Assembly (NCBI GenBank): GCA_012798155.1
Contig: JAAZNR010000462.1
Coordinates: 1-19,653, forward strand
DNA length: 19,653 nt
Direction of reading: 5' to 3'
Source: Thermogutta sp.
Lineage (GTDB): Bacteria; Planctomycetota; Planctomycetia; Pirellulales; Thermoguttaceae
The translations under genes and the position numbers were made by a program. Below are positions 9,230 through 16,796 of the stretch, one piece after another (the first letter of the stretch is position 1; each line of letters opens with the position of its first letter). The notes below the pieces were generated by a model that ran no database searches, was not told where the DNA came from, and saw nothing but the letters and a program-made list of their open reading frames with translations.

Positions 9230-10666
9230 TTACGGTTGAACGCCCAACGCCGTGGCGATTTGCTGATAATCAGGGTTGTCGGGTTCCAACCGGACGGCTT
9301 CCCGCGCCGCCGCCGCCGCCGTGATCAGATCGCCGTTTCGTCGGGCGGCCGAAATCAGCAGGGCGAAGCACGCCGCGGTTGGTTCACGGGCGGCGGCCTT
9401 CAAGGCCAGAACCTGGGCGTCGAAGGGGCGCTTCCCGCTCGTGACGTACAATCCCGCCAAGGCGAGGTACCCGCCCGCCTCGTGCGGCGTCAGCTCGATC
9501 GCCCTGCGGTAGAGTGACTCCGCCTTTTCGTAGTCTTGCCATTCCGCGAAAAGCTTAGCCGCCTGCATAATCGTCTCCAAGTGAGACGAGTGCGCTTCCA
9601 GAATCCGCTCGAGATGTTCCCGAGCCGCCGCTCGGTCGCCCATGCGGTCTTTCAACCAAGCCGTCAAAAGCGAGGCCTCCGTGAATTGCGGGGCCAACTC
9701 CATCGCCCTCGTCAAGTAGCGTTCCGCCGTGGACGCATCTCCCAGGGACATGTAAATCTTGGCGGCGGAGACATAGGCCTGGGCGACCGAAATCCGAACC
9801 GCCTCGATCTGCACGCCCGCGTCCCGGAGTTGCTCCCGGTGGCGACGTTCATCCTGCCGTTTGCGTTCCTGGAAGAGACGCCGCATCTCCGCGGCCTCTT
9901 CCCTTCGTCCGAGGCGATCCAAAGCCGTAGCCAAGGGATAGTAGCCGTTGGTGTACTCGGGATTCATGCGAATTACGAGCGAGAGGTGCTCGACGGCCTC
10001 GACCTCCTCTCGAAGCTGGACCAAGGTCTGGCCCAGCAAGGCCCGCATGGCGACGGCTCGCGGATGCCGTCGCAGCGCCTCCTTCAAGACGTCGCGTGCC
10101 CTGGCGAGTTGACCGTCCTGGATCAGTACCTCAGCCAATTGCGTAGGATAGACGGACGACTCGGGTGACAGCCGCCAGGCCTTTTCGTAATGCTCGGCCG
10201 CGGCCCTCAAATCGCCCGATTCCAACGCCGCCAAGCCCAGCGCCTGGTGCGCCGCCACGAAGTCTTCGTCCAGCTCCAAACACTTTTCCCAGCAACGCCG
10301 CGCCTGCCCGGTCTTGCCGAAGCGACTATACATCCGCCCGGCCAAGTCCCAGGCGTAGACGTCGTCGGGAAACAGGGCGACAGTATCCTCCACGAGGCGC
10401 GAGGTTTCAAGGATGAGAGCAGCCACCTCCGGCTCGGCCTTGGCGGCCACCTCTTCGAGCGGATTGGGCCGGGGTTGGTTCAACCAAACCGCGATCCCCG
10501 CCGCAGCAAGGAGAATGATCGCCCCTCCGACAGCCAGGACCCGCCGGTTCCGCAACGACGTCCTTCCACGGCCGGCCTTTCGTTTCCGATCACTCCCCGA
10601 TGCCTCCGCCGCCGACACCGGCCCGCTCGCTTGCCGCGCATCGGCCAAGGCATCCGGATTCGGCAT
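9230..10666 (-). CDS. TPR-B: membrane-anchored tetratricopeptide-repeat protein, first gene of the TPR/VCBS block
   Basis: The protein is 478 aa from the ATG at 10666. A basic N-terminal tail of about 42 residues precedes one transmembrane helix (about 43-62, VLAVGGAIILLAAAGIAVWL), so the N-terminus is probably cytoplasmic and the TPR solenoid outside. TPRs cover about 100-475: AGRMYSRFGKTGQARRCWEK, LAALESGDLRAAAEHYEKAW, KIYMSLGDASTAERYLTRAM, KLFAEWQDYEKAESLYRRAI and others. A charged segment (ERKRQDERRHREQLRD) interrupts the array as in TPR-A. Start choice: 10666 has GAGGA 7 nt upstream; an in-frame ATG at 10702 has GGGAGGG at a longer spacing and would add 12 residues. It is immediately upstream of VCBS-C (1 bp), so the pair is surely cotranscribed. 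I infer a scaffold or partner role for the propeller proteins. Confidence 0.86.
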   Translation of the reverse strand: MPNPDALADARQASGPVSAAEASGSDRKRKAGRGRTSLRNRRVLAVGGAIILLAAAGIAVWLNQPRPNPLEEVAAKAEPEVAALILETSRLVEDTVALFPDDVYAWDLAGRMYSRFGKTGQARRCWEKCLELDEDFVAAHQALGLAALESGDLRAAAEHYEKAWRLSPESSVYPTQLAEVLIQDGQLARARDVLKEALRRHPRAVAMRALLGQTLVQLREEVEAVEHLSLVIRMNPEYTNGYYPLATALDRLGRREEAAEMRRLFQERKRQDERRHREQLRDAGVQIEAVRISVAQAYVSAAKIYMSLGDASTAERYLTRAMELAPQFTEASLLTAWLKDRMGDRAAAREHLERILEAHSSHLETIMQAAKLFAEWQDYEKAESLYRRAIELTPHEAGGYLALAGLYVTSGKRPFDAQVLALKAAAREPTAACFALLISAARRNGDLITAAAAAREAVRLEPDNPDYQQIATALGVQP

Positions 10667-10926
10667 GGACGATTCCTCGGAATTGGCCGGGAAAAATGAC
10701 ATGTCAAACGCACCCTCCCGAAATCCACCGCTCATTATGCATCGTGGTTCGCCGGCCGACGCCGTGATCAACAATGGCTCGTCCCGCTATCACGCGCACC
10801 ATACTGGACTTTTGCAAATTGTGGTGACAAGTTCTCGTCCGCCTTGGAAGAGGGTTATGGCGAGGGCAATCAGCTGCGAAAACGGCTTGCCGTGATTGCC
10901 CAACTTCACCCAGCCCTCACCCGCTG

Positions 10927-10949
10927 CCCCTCTCCCAGAAGGAGAGGGG
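10927..10949. repeat. GC-rich hairpin resembling a dispersed intergenic (REP-like) element
   Basis: CCCCTCTCC at 10927-10935 and GGAGAGGGG at 10941-10949 form a perfect 9-bp stem with a CAGAA loop. The flank (CAGCCCTCACCCGCTG, 10911-10926) recalls a common class of intergenic repeats in bacterial genomes. It sits 3' of the minus-strand lipoprotein and could terminate it, but there is no U-run. Confidence 0.6.
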
Positions 10950-11053
10950 AGCAGTTTGCAAAAGTCCAGCACCATACGCAAAAAGCCCCTGCCGCGATGG
11001 GGGGACCGGTTGCGGCATGGGCTTGAATCAATAGATGAGCGCTCCCCGGCAGC

Positions 11054-11073
11054 CTGCTTCAAGCTGCTTCATG
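11054..11073. repeat. near-exact 10-bp tandem duplication
   Basis: CTGCTTCAAG at 11054-11063 is followed directly by CTGCTTCATG at 11064-11073, one mismatch. Confidence 0.7.
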
Positions 11074-11094
11074 CTCCAACTTTGTCGGCGGAGT

Positions 11095-11448
11095 TCACGA
11101 TCCGGCGGCCGGAGCAGGCGCGGCCTCCAACTTCTGGAGCATCCGCTGGGCGATTTCCTTGGCACCGGCGGGATTCGTCCCGCTCATCAGAGCCTTGCCG
11201 TCTTCTTCCAGCGAAGCCCCCAGAGCCGCATCCGTCTTCTTGATTTCCTCGATCAGATTCATGATCTCGCCGAAAGCGCTGCCGAGCTGCTGCATCTTGC
11301 CGGATGCAACATCTTGCAGACGCTGCGTCAGTATTTCCTTGGGATTCCTTTCCACGGGCTTGACGGCCTCACCCTTGCTGCAACCGACTGCCAAGGCGGC
11401 CGCGACCATCAACAACGAACCCAAGAGGGTTTTCATCTGAGCCATCAT
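11095..11448 (-). CDS. small predicted lipoprotein downstream of DUF1559 protein
   Basis: The protein is 117 aa. The signal peptide ends in a lipobox, ALAVGC, with the lipidated Cys at 23. The mature part is short and mostly helical by composition (QRLQDVASGKMQQLGSAFGE, IMNLIEEIKKTDAALG) and ends in an Ala/Pro tail. I do not recognise a domain. The ATG at 11448 has AGGGGA 7 nt upstream; a second ATG follows directly at 11445. It lies 119 bp downstream of the DUF1559 gene on the same strand, an arrangement common in planctomycetes, with a strong hairpin between. The frame stays open to 11565, but that part is not a plausible N-terminus. Function is unknown; it probably resides in a membrane facing the periplasm. 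Confidence 0.78.
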   Translation of the reverse strand: MMAQMKTLLGSLLMVAAALAVGCSKGEAVKPVERNPKEILTQRLQDVASGKMQQLGSAFGEIMNLIEEIKKTDAALGASLEEDGKALMSGTNPAGAKEIAQRMLQKLEAAPAPAAGS

Positions 11449-11500
11449 GACCGATTCCCCTTTGCAGTTCCTTGGTCGTGTAATGGAAAGAGGAAAGGGC

Positions 11501-11528
11501 GCGGGCACGACGACCGTTTCGTGCCCGC
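11501..11528 (-). terminator. strong hairpin between DUF1559 and lipoprotein genes (terminator or attenuator)
   Basis: GCGGGCACGA at 11501-11510 pairs perfectly with TCGTGCCCGC at 11519-11528, with an 8-nt loop. On the minus strand the 3' side continues CCCTTTCCTCTTTCC: pyrimidine-rich but not a clean U-run. It could end most DUF1559 transcripts while letting some read into the lipoprotein gene, or protect the 3' end of the upstream message. Confidence 0.6.
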
Positions 11529-11567
11529 ACCTCCGATTTCGTCCGACAAGGCCAACCCCATCCAACC

Positions 11568-12674
11568 CTATTGATTGGAAATCGGCTCCCGGCCGTTTCG
11601 GCTACCCAACGCCCAGTAGGTTTGGATGTCCATCGTCGCGGAGATGAAACGTACCGAGCCGTCCACCATGGCGTGATTGCAGCCGCCGGGGTGATAGCTG
11701 CGGGCGGGATACAGCCCGTCGCGGTCCGACGCCATGCCCGGAGGATCCTGGGCGATGCAAGTCGGATAGCGCCAATTGGGCGGGACCACCGTGTTGAACA
11801 CCGTTTGGGTGTAGTTGGCGCCCATCCAGTTCCAACCGTTGTTGCTGAGGTGGCTGCCCCTACCGGCCTCGCACTGCACTCCCCATGCGTTCAAAGAGTC
11901 GATGATAGTCTGAGGGTTTTGGCCCGTAATCAGGGGCGAAAGGAAGGTGTTGGGGTCGCCATGGTTGAACCAGCTCGGGACTTGGTTGGCGACCGGTTCA
12001 CCCGGCAAATACTGCGAACCGTTATCGTCGCCCTTGAGTACCTCCGAGGCCAGAATGGTGTTCGAAGTACCGTCGGTCATGTCGGCCATGGAGGTTTCGC
12101 TGAAGGGCTTGATCGCACCGGGGCAACGATTATCGTGATCGGCCCAAATCATCCACGGGCCGCCGCTCACCGCGTAATTGCAGCCTGGGCCGTTCAACCA
12201 GCCGGTCTGCGGGGCCTTCATGTCGGAGGGGCACAGGTACGCGTTGATCACCGTCTTTCGGAGCGGCTCGGGCATGTCGTACCAGTTGGCTTCCCAACCT
12301 TGGCTGACACGGTATCGCGCGTTCTCCATGGTCTGGTCGTACACCGCCCGCTGTTCGATGAACGGCAGGATCATGGTATGCACGCTGAAGCCCTGCCAAA
12401 GCCGCCAGGGATCAACATTCATGCCGAAGTTGGGCACATAATACACATAGCTTTGGCGAGGAAATACCCTGTAGACGTCATGGTAATTCTGCACCGCCAA
12501 GGCAAATTGCTTGAGGTTGTTCAAGCATTGGCTGCGGCGAGCGGCTTCCCGTGCCGCCTGCACGGCAGGCAAAAGCAAGGCGATCAAGATTCCGATGATC
12601 GCGATCACCACGAGCAGTTCCACCAATGTGAACGCCCGTTTGCGCCATCCGGCAACAACGGCCAAAACTCTCAT
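11568..12674 (-). CDS. DUF1559 domain-containing protein with prepilin-type N-terminus
   Basis: The protein is 368 aa. Residues 11-40 form a type IV pilin-like signal: basic RKRA, then FTLVELLVVIAIIGILIALL with Glu at position 5 of the mature protein. The residue before the cleavage point is Ala 14, where Gly is usual. AVQAAREAARRSQCLNNLKQ (37-56) is the planctomycete DUF1559 (SBP_bac_10) continuation, and the end carries the family C-terminal HAMVDGSVRF (334-343). Such proteins are highly expanded in planctomycetes and are thought to be pseudopilin-like or surface proteins; the function is not established. The ATG at 12674 follows GGGAG at about 9 nt; longer frames to 12839 would bury the signal. 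A candidate promoter lies at 12838-12865. Confidence 0.93.
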   Translation of the reverse strand: MRVLAVVAGWRKRAFTLVELLVVIAIIGILIALLLPAVQAAREAARRSQCLNNLKQFALAVQNYHDVYRVFPRQSYVYYVPNFGMNVDPWRLWQGFSVHTMILPFIEQRAVYDQTMENARYRVSQGWEANWYDMPEPLRKTVINAYLCPSDMKAPQTGWLNGPGCNYAVSGGPWMIWADHDNRCPGAIKPFSETSMADMTDGTSNTILASEVLKGDDNGSQYLPGEPVANQVPSWFNHGDPNTFLSPLITGQNPQTIIDSLNAWGVQCEAGRGSHLSNNGWNWMGANYTQTVFNTVVPPNWRYPTCIAQDPPGMASDRDGLYPARSYHPGGCNHAMVDGSVRFISATMDIQTYWALGSRNGREPISNQ

Positions 12675-13139
12675 GGCTTCACTCCCTTCGAGTAGAAACG
12701 GAGAAGACTTAAGCACCTCGCCCACGAAGCGACAACACCATGTCAGCCACAGGCACGCAACACGAACCAACAGCCCCCTTCCCTCCCGAAGATTCCACTT
12801 CCAAGGGCCGCCGCCCCCTTCCGACACGCCACCCTGCATTTTACTTTGTGCGAGTCGTCCGTCAACGAAATTGCGGGTTGGCAGCTCGAAAAATGTCTTT
12901 GTGGTATTTTGCGACTCCGGCCACTTCGGTCTTACCCCTCAAATGGGCAAATCAAGACCGCCGTTGGCATGGAATCGCATTCTCATCTGCTAACGTTTTT
13001 CCATTCCTCGACGATGGGACGCATCACCGCAGCCGAGCCGAAAGTTAGGTTGTTTTCGCGGCCGATTTGCCGGCAGCCGTAATGGCAAACACTCCCCCAC
13101 TTACGTGGCTATCCTCATTCTGCATCGGCAAAAAAATAC
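12675..13139. other. 465-bp intergenic region between the LRR and DUF1559 genes
   Basis: It contains the DUF1559 promoter candidate and about 155 nt of leader, and on its right the 3' flank of the LRR gene. A long-range inverted repeat, CGGTCTT (12927-12933) with AAGACCG (12954-12960), could form a hairpin on either strand. The LRR stop codon is followed on the minus strand by a T7 run (13132-13138 on plus as A's) but no adjoining stem. Short frames here have no family features, so no gene is called. Confidence 0.55.
12838..12865 (-). promoter_or_regulatory. candidate sigma70-like promoter for the DUF1559 gene
   Basis: On the minus strand, TTGACG (12865-12860) and TAAAAT (12843-12838) are separated by 16 bp. 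The predicted start near 12830 leaves a leader of about 155 nt before the ATG at 12674. Both hexamers match the consensus well (5 of 6 each). Confidence 0.45.
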
Positions 13140-14513
13140 TCAATAGATGACCTTCAACTCCGCTCTATGGTTTCGAAGCCGTGCCGCGCCCTCCTCGGAG
13201 ACGCGGCTATAGCTCAGGCCCACCACGCGAAGCGCCGCCATTTCGGCGATAGCGTCCAAACCGGCGTCGCTGACCAAGGTATCCTCCAGCCCTAGATTTT
13301 GCAAGTTCGCCAAAACTCGCAATTCCCGAAGGGTCGCATCTCCGACTTTCGTGCCGCTCAAGTTGAGAAAGTTCAATTTGGCGAAGTGCCGAAGCGTCGC
13401 GGCGGCGGCGTCCGTGATCAATGTCCGGCTCAAATCGAGATACTGGATTTCCGTCAGTCCGGCCAGCGATTCCAGGCCGGAATCCGTAATCTGGGTGTCC
13501 GCAAGGTTCAAGCCTTGCAGCTTTTCCAGCGACCGCAAGGCGGCCAAACCGGCATCGGAGATTTTTGCGCCGGGGAGACCCAAATAACGGAGCGATGGCA
13601 TCCGGGCGAGGTGGACCAGCCCGGCATCCGTGACCTGCTCCGGCAGGTAAAGCTCCTCCAGCGACGCGAGTGTGGCCAAGGCCGCGACGCCCTCGTCCGT
13701 CACACGAGTTCCCAGCAGGTTGAGGTAGCGGAGCGAGGTCGCGGCGTTCAGGCCTTCCAGCCCCACATCACCGATCCGGGTGAACTTGACGTCCAAGTAA
13801 CGCAAGGATTTGGCGGCGGCCAACTCGCTCAAACCCCGATCAGTCACGGCGGTGCCGGCGATCGTCAGTTCTTCCAAGTTCGGCATGGCGGCGATCATCG
13901 GCATGGCGATATCGGTCAGGCGCGTGCCCGCCGCGGAGATGCCTTTCAAGCGAGGCAAATCGGTGAGAACGGCCAAGCCGGCCCCCGTCACCGCCGTGCC
14001 GTTGACGCTGATGCGCTCCAGGCCATCCATCCCGGCCGCATAAGCCATGGCAACGTCGGTCACCGGCGTATCGTCCAGCAGAAGGAACTTGACGTTCTTT
14101 AAGCGACTCACCTCGGCCACGTCGGCGTCGGTAATGCGACAACCCGACAGATCGACCACCTCCAACCGGGCGGGTTTCGTCGCCTTATCGACGCCCAGTA
14201 TCGCCCCCTTGCTTTGAAGGTATTCAGCGATCAGTCGTTCCTCGGGCACAAGGGTGTCCAGAAGTTGTCGCGGCGCGATTTGTTGAGACGATTGGGAACG
14301 GTTCTCTTTCCCAGGCGTCGTAAACTCGCCCGTTGCAAACTCGCCAGGGTCCTGCCGTCGCGCCGGGTGTGATTCCGCGGCGACGTCGGCGGGGCCGGAA
14401 GCCTCCTGGGACTCTCCGGCCGCTTCGCCGCGGAGGTCTGCGGAAGTTGCCAACGCGAGGGCGATCATGGCCGCAACGCCCGTCGATACCGCGAACAACC
14501 GAGGGAAGCTCAT
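13140..14513 (-). CDS. exported leucine-rich-repeat protein (14 LRRs)
   Basis: The protein is 457 aa. An N-terminal hydrophobic stretch (about 6-24) looks like a signal peptide, followed by a disordered linker to about 85. From about 118 to the end are 14 LRRs of 23-25 residues with the pattern L..L.L..T.ITD.GL..L, of the cysteine-containing/AMN1-like type common in planctomycete proteins (such as YLDVKFTRIGDVGLEGL and YLNLLGTRVTDEGVAAL). The fold is a curved solenoid for protein binding; the partner is unknown. The ATG at 14513 has AAAGG 7 nt upstream; the frame is open to 14579 but adds no sensible signal. The linker contains a 5-residue duplication (GEFAT/GEFTT) that mirrors the DNA microduplications of the spacers. 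It is divergent from prs. Confidence 0.88.
   Translation of the reverse strand: MSFPRLFAVSTGVAAMIALALATSADLRGEAAGESQEASGPADVAAESHPARRQDPGEFATGEFTTPGKENRSQSSQQIAPRQLLDTLVPEERLIAEYLQSKGAILGVDKATKPARLEVVDLSGCRITDADVAEVSRLKNVKFLLLDDTPVTDVAMAYAAGMDGLERISVNGTAVTGAGLAVLTDLPRLKGISAAGTRLTDIAMPMIAAMPNLEELTIAGTAVTDRGLSELAAAKSLRYLDVKFTRIGDVGLEGLNAATSLRYLNLLGTRVTDEGVAALATLASLEELYLPEQVTDAGLVHLARMPSLRYLGLPGAKISDAGLAALRSLEKLQGLNLADTQITDSGLESLAGLTEIQYLDLSRTLITDAAAATLRHFAKLNFLNLSGTKVGDATLRELRVLANLQNLGLEDTLVSDAGLDAIAEMAALRVVGLSYSRVSEEGAARLRNHRAELKVIY
14322..14345. repeat. paired 9-bp direct repeat within the LRR gene linker, period 15
   Basis: AAACTCGCC occurs at 14322-14330 and 14337-14345. The 15-bp period keeps the reading frame and yields GEFAT-GEFTT in the linker of the LRR protein. 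Confidence 0.75.
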
Positions 14514-14782
14514 GAAAGGGCCTTTGCAAATCCCAGCCACGCAAAGAGGACCAAAACGCGGCAGTTCATCCGCCCACAAATGCTCCGATTCAGTTTACCA
14601 TGCCTCGCTTTCGCCGCCCGAATAGGGGCGACACGCCGTCCGCCGGGACCGCAGGCAAGTCGCGTGCGTGAAACCTATCCCCCTGGCAGGTCGGGGGGAG
14701 CAATACGAAGATAGACGTGTTGTCGCACCCGGCGTGCTGTCGCCCAACGGGATGATTCCGCCGCAGCGGAGAGACGTGAGCA

Positions 14783-15733
14783 ATGTACGAGATCAAGATT
14801 TTCAGCGGACGGTCGAACCGCGAGCTGGCCGAGAAAGTCGCCCAATACCTCGGACTGCCCCTGGGACGAATCGCTCTCGGCAATTTTGCCGATGGAGAAA
14901 TCTCCGTCAAGATCGAGGAGGACGTCCGCGGTCGTGATATTTTCATCGTTCAGTCGACCTGCCCGCCAGTCAACGACACCCTTATGGAGCTGTTGATCAT
15001 GATCGACAGCTTCAAGCGGGCCAGCGCCGGGCGGATCACCGCGGTCATACCCTATTTTGGTTATGCCCGACAGGACCGCAAGGACGAGGGTCGCGTCCCT
15101 ATCACCGCAAAACTAGTGGCGAACTTGATTACCCGGGCGGGCGCCGACAGAATCCTGACGATGGATCTCCACGCACCCCAAATCCAGGGCTTTTTCGATA
15201 TCCCGGTGGACCACCTCTACGCCGCGCCGGTATTGGATAGCTACTTCCTCAGTTTAGGGATCCCGCTGGACGATATCGTCGTCGTCAGCCCGGACGAGGG
15301 GAGTATCAAACGCACCCTCATCCATCTCCCTATTTTTGGGGGAAGGCTCGCCATCGTGGATAAGCGCCGTGAGGGGGCATCGACCACACAAGCCCACCTG
15401 ATCGGGGAATCGGTTCAGAACAAGACGGCGCTCTTGTTCGACGACATGATCAGCACGGGGGGATCCATCACCGGGGCTGCCAGGATGGTCAAACAGGCCG
15501 GCGCCAAAGCGATCTACTTGGCGGCTACCCACGCAGTTTTTTGCGGGCCGTGCCTGGAACGATTGAGCACGGCCCCGGTGGAGCGGATCGTCGTGACCGA
15601 TACCATTCCGCTGGCTTCCGGGCGGCAGCTCCCGAACATTTGCGTGCTAACCGTCTCGGAGCTGCTGGGAGAGGCGGTGAAACGCATCCATCGAAACGAG
15701 TCCGTGAGCCGGCTGTTCGGCATGTACCGGTAG
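14783..15733 (+). CDS. prs: ribose-phosphate pyrophosphokinase
   Basis: The protein is 316 aa, the normal class I length. The enzyme makes PRPP from ribose 5-phosphate and ATP for nucleotide, His and Trp synthesis, in the cytoplasm. Landmarks: KIFSGRSNRELAEKVA at the N-terminus, GNFADGEI (33-40), YFGYARQDRK (91-100), the metal-binding loop TMDLHAPQIQGFFD (126-139), VDKRR (192-196) and the PRPP-binding loop LLFDDMISTGGSITG (217-231). All are intact. The ATG at 14783 matches the family start and has GGAGAG upstream. It is the first gene of a plus-strand set with rplY and pth, an order also seen in other bacteria such as Bacillus (prs-ctc-pth). Confidence 0.97.
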   Translation: MYEIKIFSGRSNRELAEKVAQYLGLPLGRIALGNFADGEISVKIEEDVRGRDIFIVQSTCPPVNDTLMELLIMIDSFKRASAGRITAVIPYFGYARQDRKDEGRVPITAKLVANLITRAGADRILTMDLHAPQIQGFFDIPVDHLYAAPVLDSYFLSLGIPLDDIVVVSPDEGSIKRTLIHLPIFGGRLAIVDKRREGASTTQAHLIGESVQNKTALLFDDMISTGGSITGAARMVKQAGAKAIYLAATHAVFCGPCLERLSTAPVERIVVTDTIPLASGRQLPNICVLTVSELLGEAVKRIHRNESVSRLFGMYR

Positions 15734-15825
15734 ATGCGGATCGCAACAGGCGTAGGTACGGTAGAGCGTGCGGACGGGAATTCGGCTTGAGAGCCTTCGG
15801 GTTGGGGCGGTGAACGCCGCCGCCG

Positions 15826-15862
15826 TCCGTTGGGGGGCTTCTCCGTTGGGGGGCTTCTCCGT
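15826..15862. repeat. tandem repeat, 16-bp unit, 2.3 copies
   Basis: TCCGTTGGGGGGCTTC occurs exactly at 15826-15841 and 15842-15857, followed by a further TCCGT at 15858-15862. It lies in the 286-bp spacer between prs and rplY. Confidence 0.95.
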
Positions 15863-15912
15863 GGAACGGTTTCGGTTCTCCGGACTGGTGGGGGACTTCG
15901 CCTTACCCGCCC

Positions 15913-15941
15913 TTGAAATTTCCGCCGTTTTGTCGAAAATC
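15913..15941 (+). promoter_or_regulatory. weak candidate promoter for rplY
   Basis: TTGAAA (15913-15918) and AAAATC (15936-15941) are 17 bp apart. The -35 is good and the -10 poor. The 286-bp gap after prs (15734-16019) makes a separate promoter plausible; nothing else is evident in the gap apart from the 16-bp tandem repeat. Confidence 0.25.
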
Positions 15942-16019
15942 AAGGATTCCCGAGCAGATTGGAAAATACACCCGACGGCGGGCGTCGCCTGCGATTCACT
16001 GTGGAAAGGCCCTGCGGGT

Positions 16020-16655
16020 ATGGAAGAAATCATTGCGGAACTTAGGCAGCCGGGGGGGAAGCGTAGCAATCGCCGCTTGCGAGCGGCGGGCAAGCTGCCG
16101 GCGGTGCTCTACGGCCACAAACAAGAGACCATCTGCCTTCTCCTGCCCTCGGACGCGGTTGCGAGCGCCGTGCGTCATGGAGTCCGGGTGGTTCGTTTGA
16201 CCGGGGCGGTTCAGCAGGACGCCTTCATCAAGGAATTGCAGCGCGATACGTGGGGAAAGCAGATCCTCCACGTCGATTTGGCGCGGGTTTCGGCCCATGA
16301 ACGTGTTCAAGCCGAGGTCGCGCTGGAGCTTCGCGGCGAAGCGCCGGGCGTCAAGGAGGGCGGCGTCGTGGTGCAGCATCTCCACTCCTTGGAAATCGAA
16401 TGCGACGTCGATAAGCTGCCCGAGGTGGTTTACGTCGGCATCGGCGACTTGGGATTGAACCGGCAATTGACCGTGGCCGACCTCAAGCTGCCGGAGGGTG
16501 CCACTACCGAGCTTGATCCTTCCATGGTCGTGGTCGAATGCCGCATGGCGGCCGAGCAGGAAGCGCCGACCGCGGAGGAAGCGGCGTCCATGGAAGTGGA
16601 ACCGGAGGTCATTCGGCGCAAGAAAGAGGAGGAGGAGCAGGACGAGAGTGCATAA
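16020..16655 (+). CDS. rplY: 50S ribosomal protein L25 (TL5/CTC type)
   Basis: The protein is 211 aa, the long two-domain CTC/TL5 form rather than the short E. coli form. The N-terminal domain (about 1-95) that binds 5S rRNA contains GGKRSNRRLRAAGKLPAVLY and ends near QILHVDLARV. The C-terminal domain (about 95-185) contains VALELRGEAPGVKEGGV and LEIECDVDKLPEVVYVGIGD. It ends in a strongly acidic tail (EEEEQDES). The ATG at 16020 sits where the family begins, with GGAAAGG about 10 nt upstream; the frame is open to 15768, but that includes the tandem-repeat DNA and is unlikely to be translated. Followed by pth after 141 bp. Confidence 0.94.
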   Translation: MEEIIAELRQPGGKRSNRRLRAAGKLPAVLYGHKQETICLLLPSDAVASAVRHGVRVVRLTGAVQQDAFIKELQRDTWGKQILHVDLARVSAHERVQAEVALELRGEAPGVKEGGVVVQHLHSLEIECDVDKLPEVVYVGIGDLGLNRQLTVADLKLPEGATTELDPSMVVVECRMAAEQEAPTAEEAASMEVEPEVIRRKKEEEEQDESA

Positions 16656-16796
16656 CGGCGCCGGGACCCTGCTCCCAATCGGCAGAGGCCGGTTACGCGG
16701 ACTTGAGTCGAGGAATCCTGGGTGCTGCGGGCATTGTGGTCGAGGCTGATCCAACGGCTTGCCGGTGCCGCATGGGAACCTGAAGGCGAACCGCCG

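Larger units (their letters stand above)
10667..11094. other. 428-bp intergenic region upstream of the TPR/VCBS block
   Basis: It holds the 5' region of TPR-B (minus strand) and the 3' flank of the small lipoprotein. I see a hairpin element at 10927-10949, a 10-bp near-tandem repeat at 11054-11073 and an alternative TPR-B start at 10702. No strong minus-strand promoter stands out: TTGTCA near 10824-10829 has only weak -10 candidates. No gene is supported. Confidence 0.6.

Noticed and set aside
13066..13089. TTTGCC/GGCAAA inverted repeat as the LRR gene terminator
   Set aside because: The stem is 6 bp with a 12-nt loop, about 50 bp from the stop and without an adjoining U-run.
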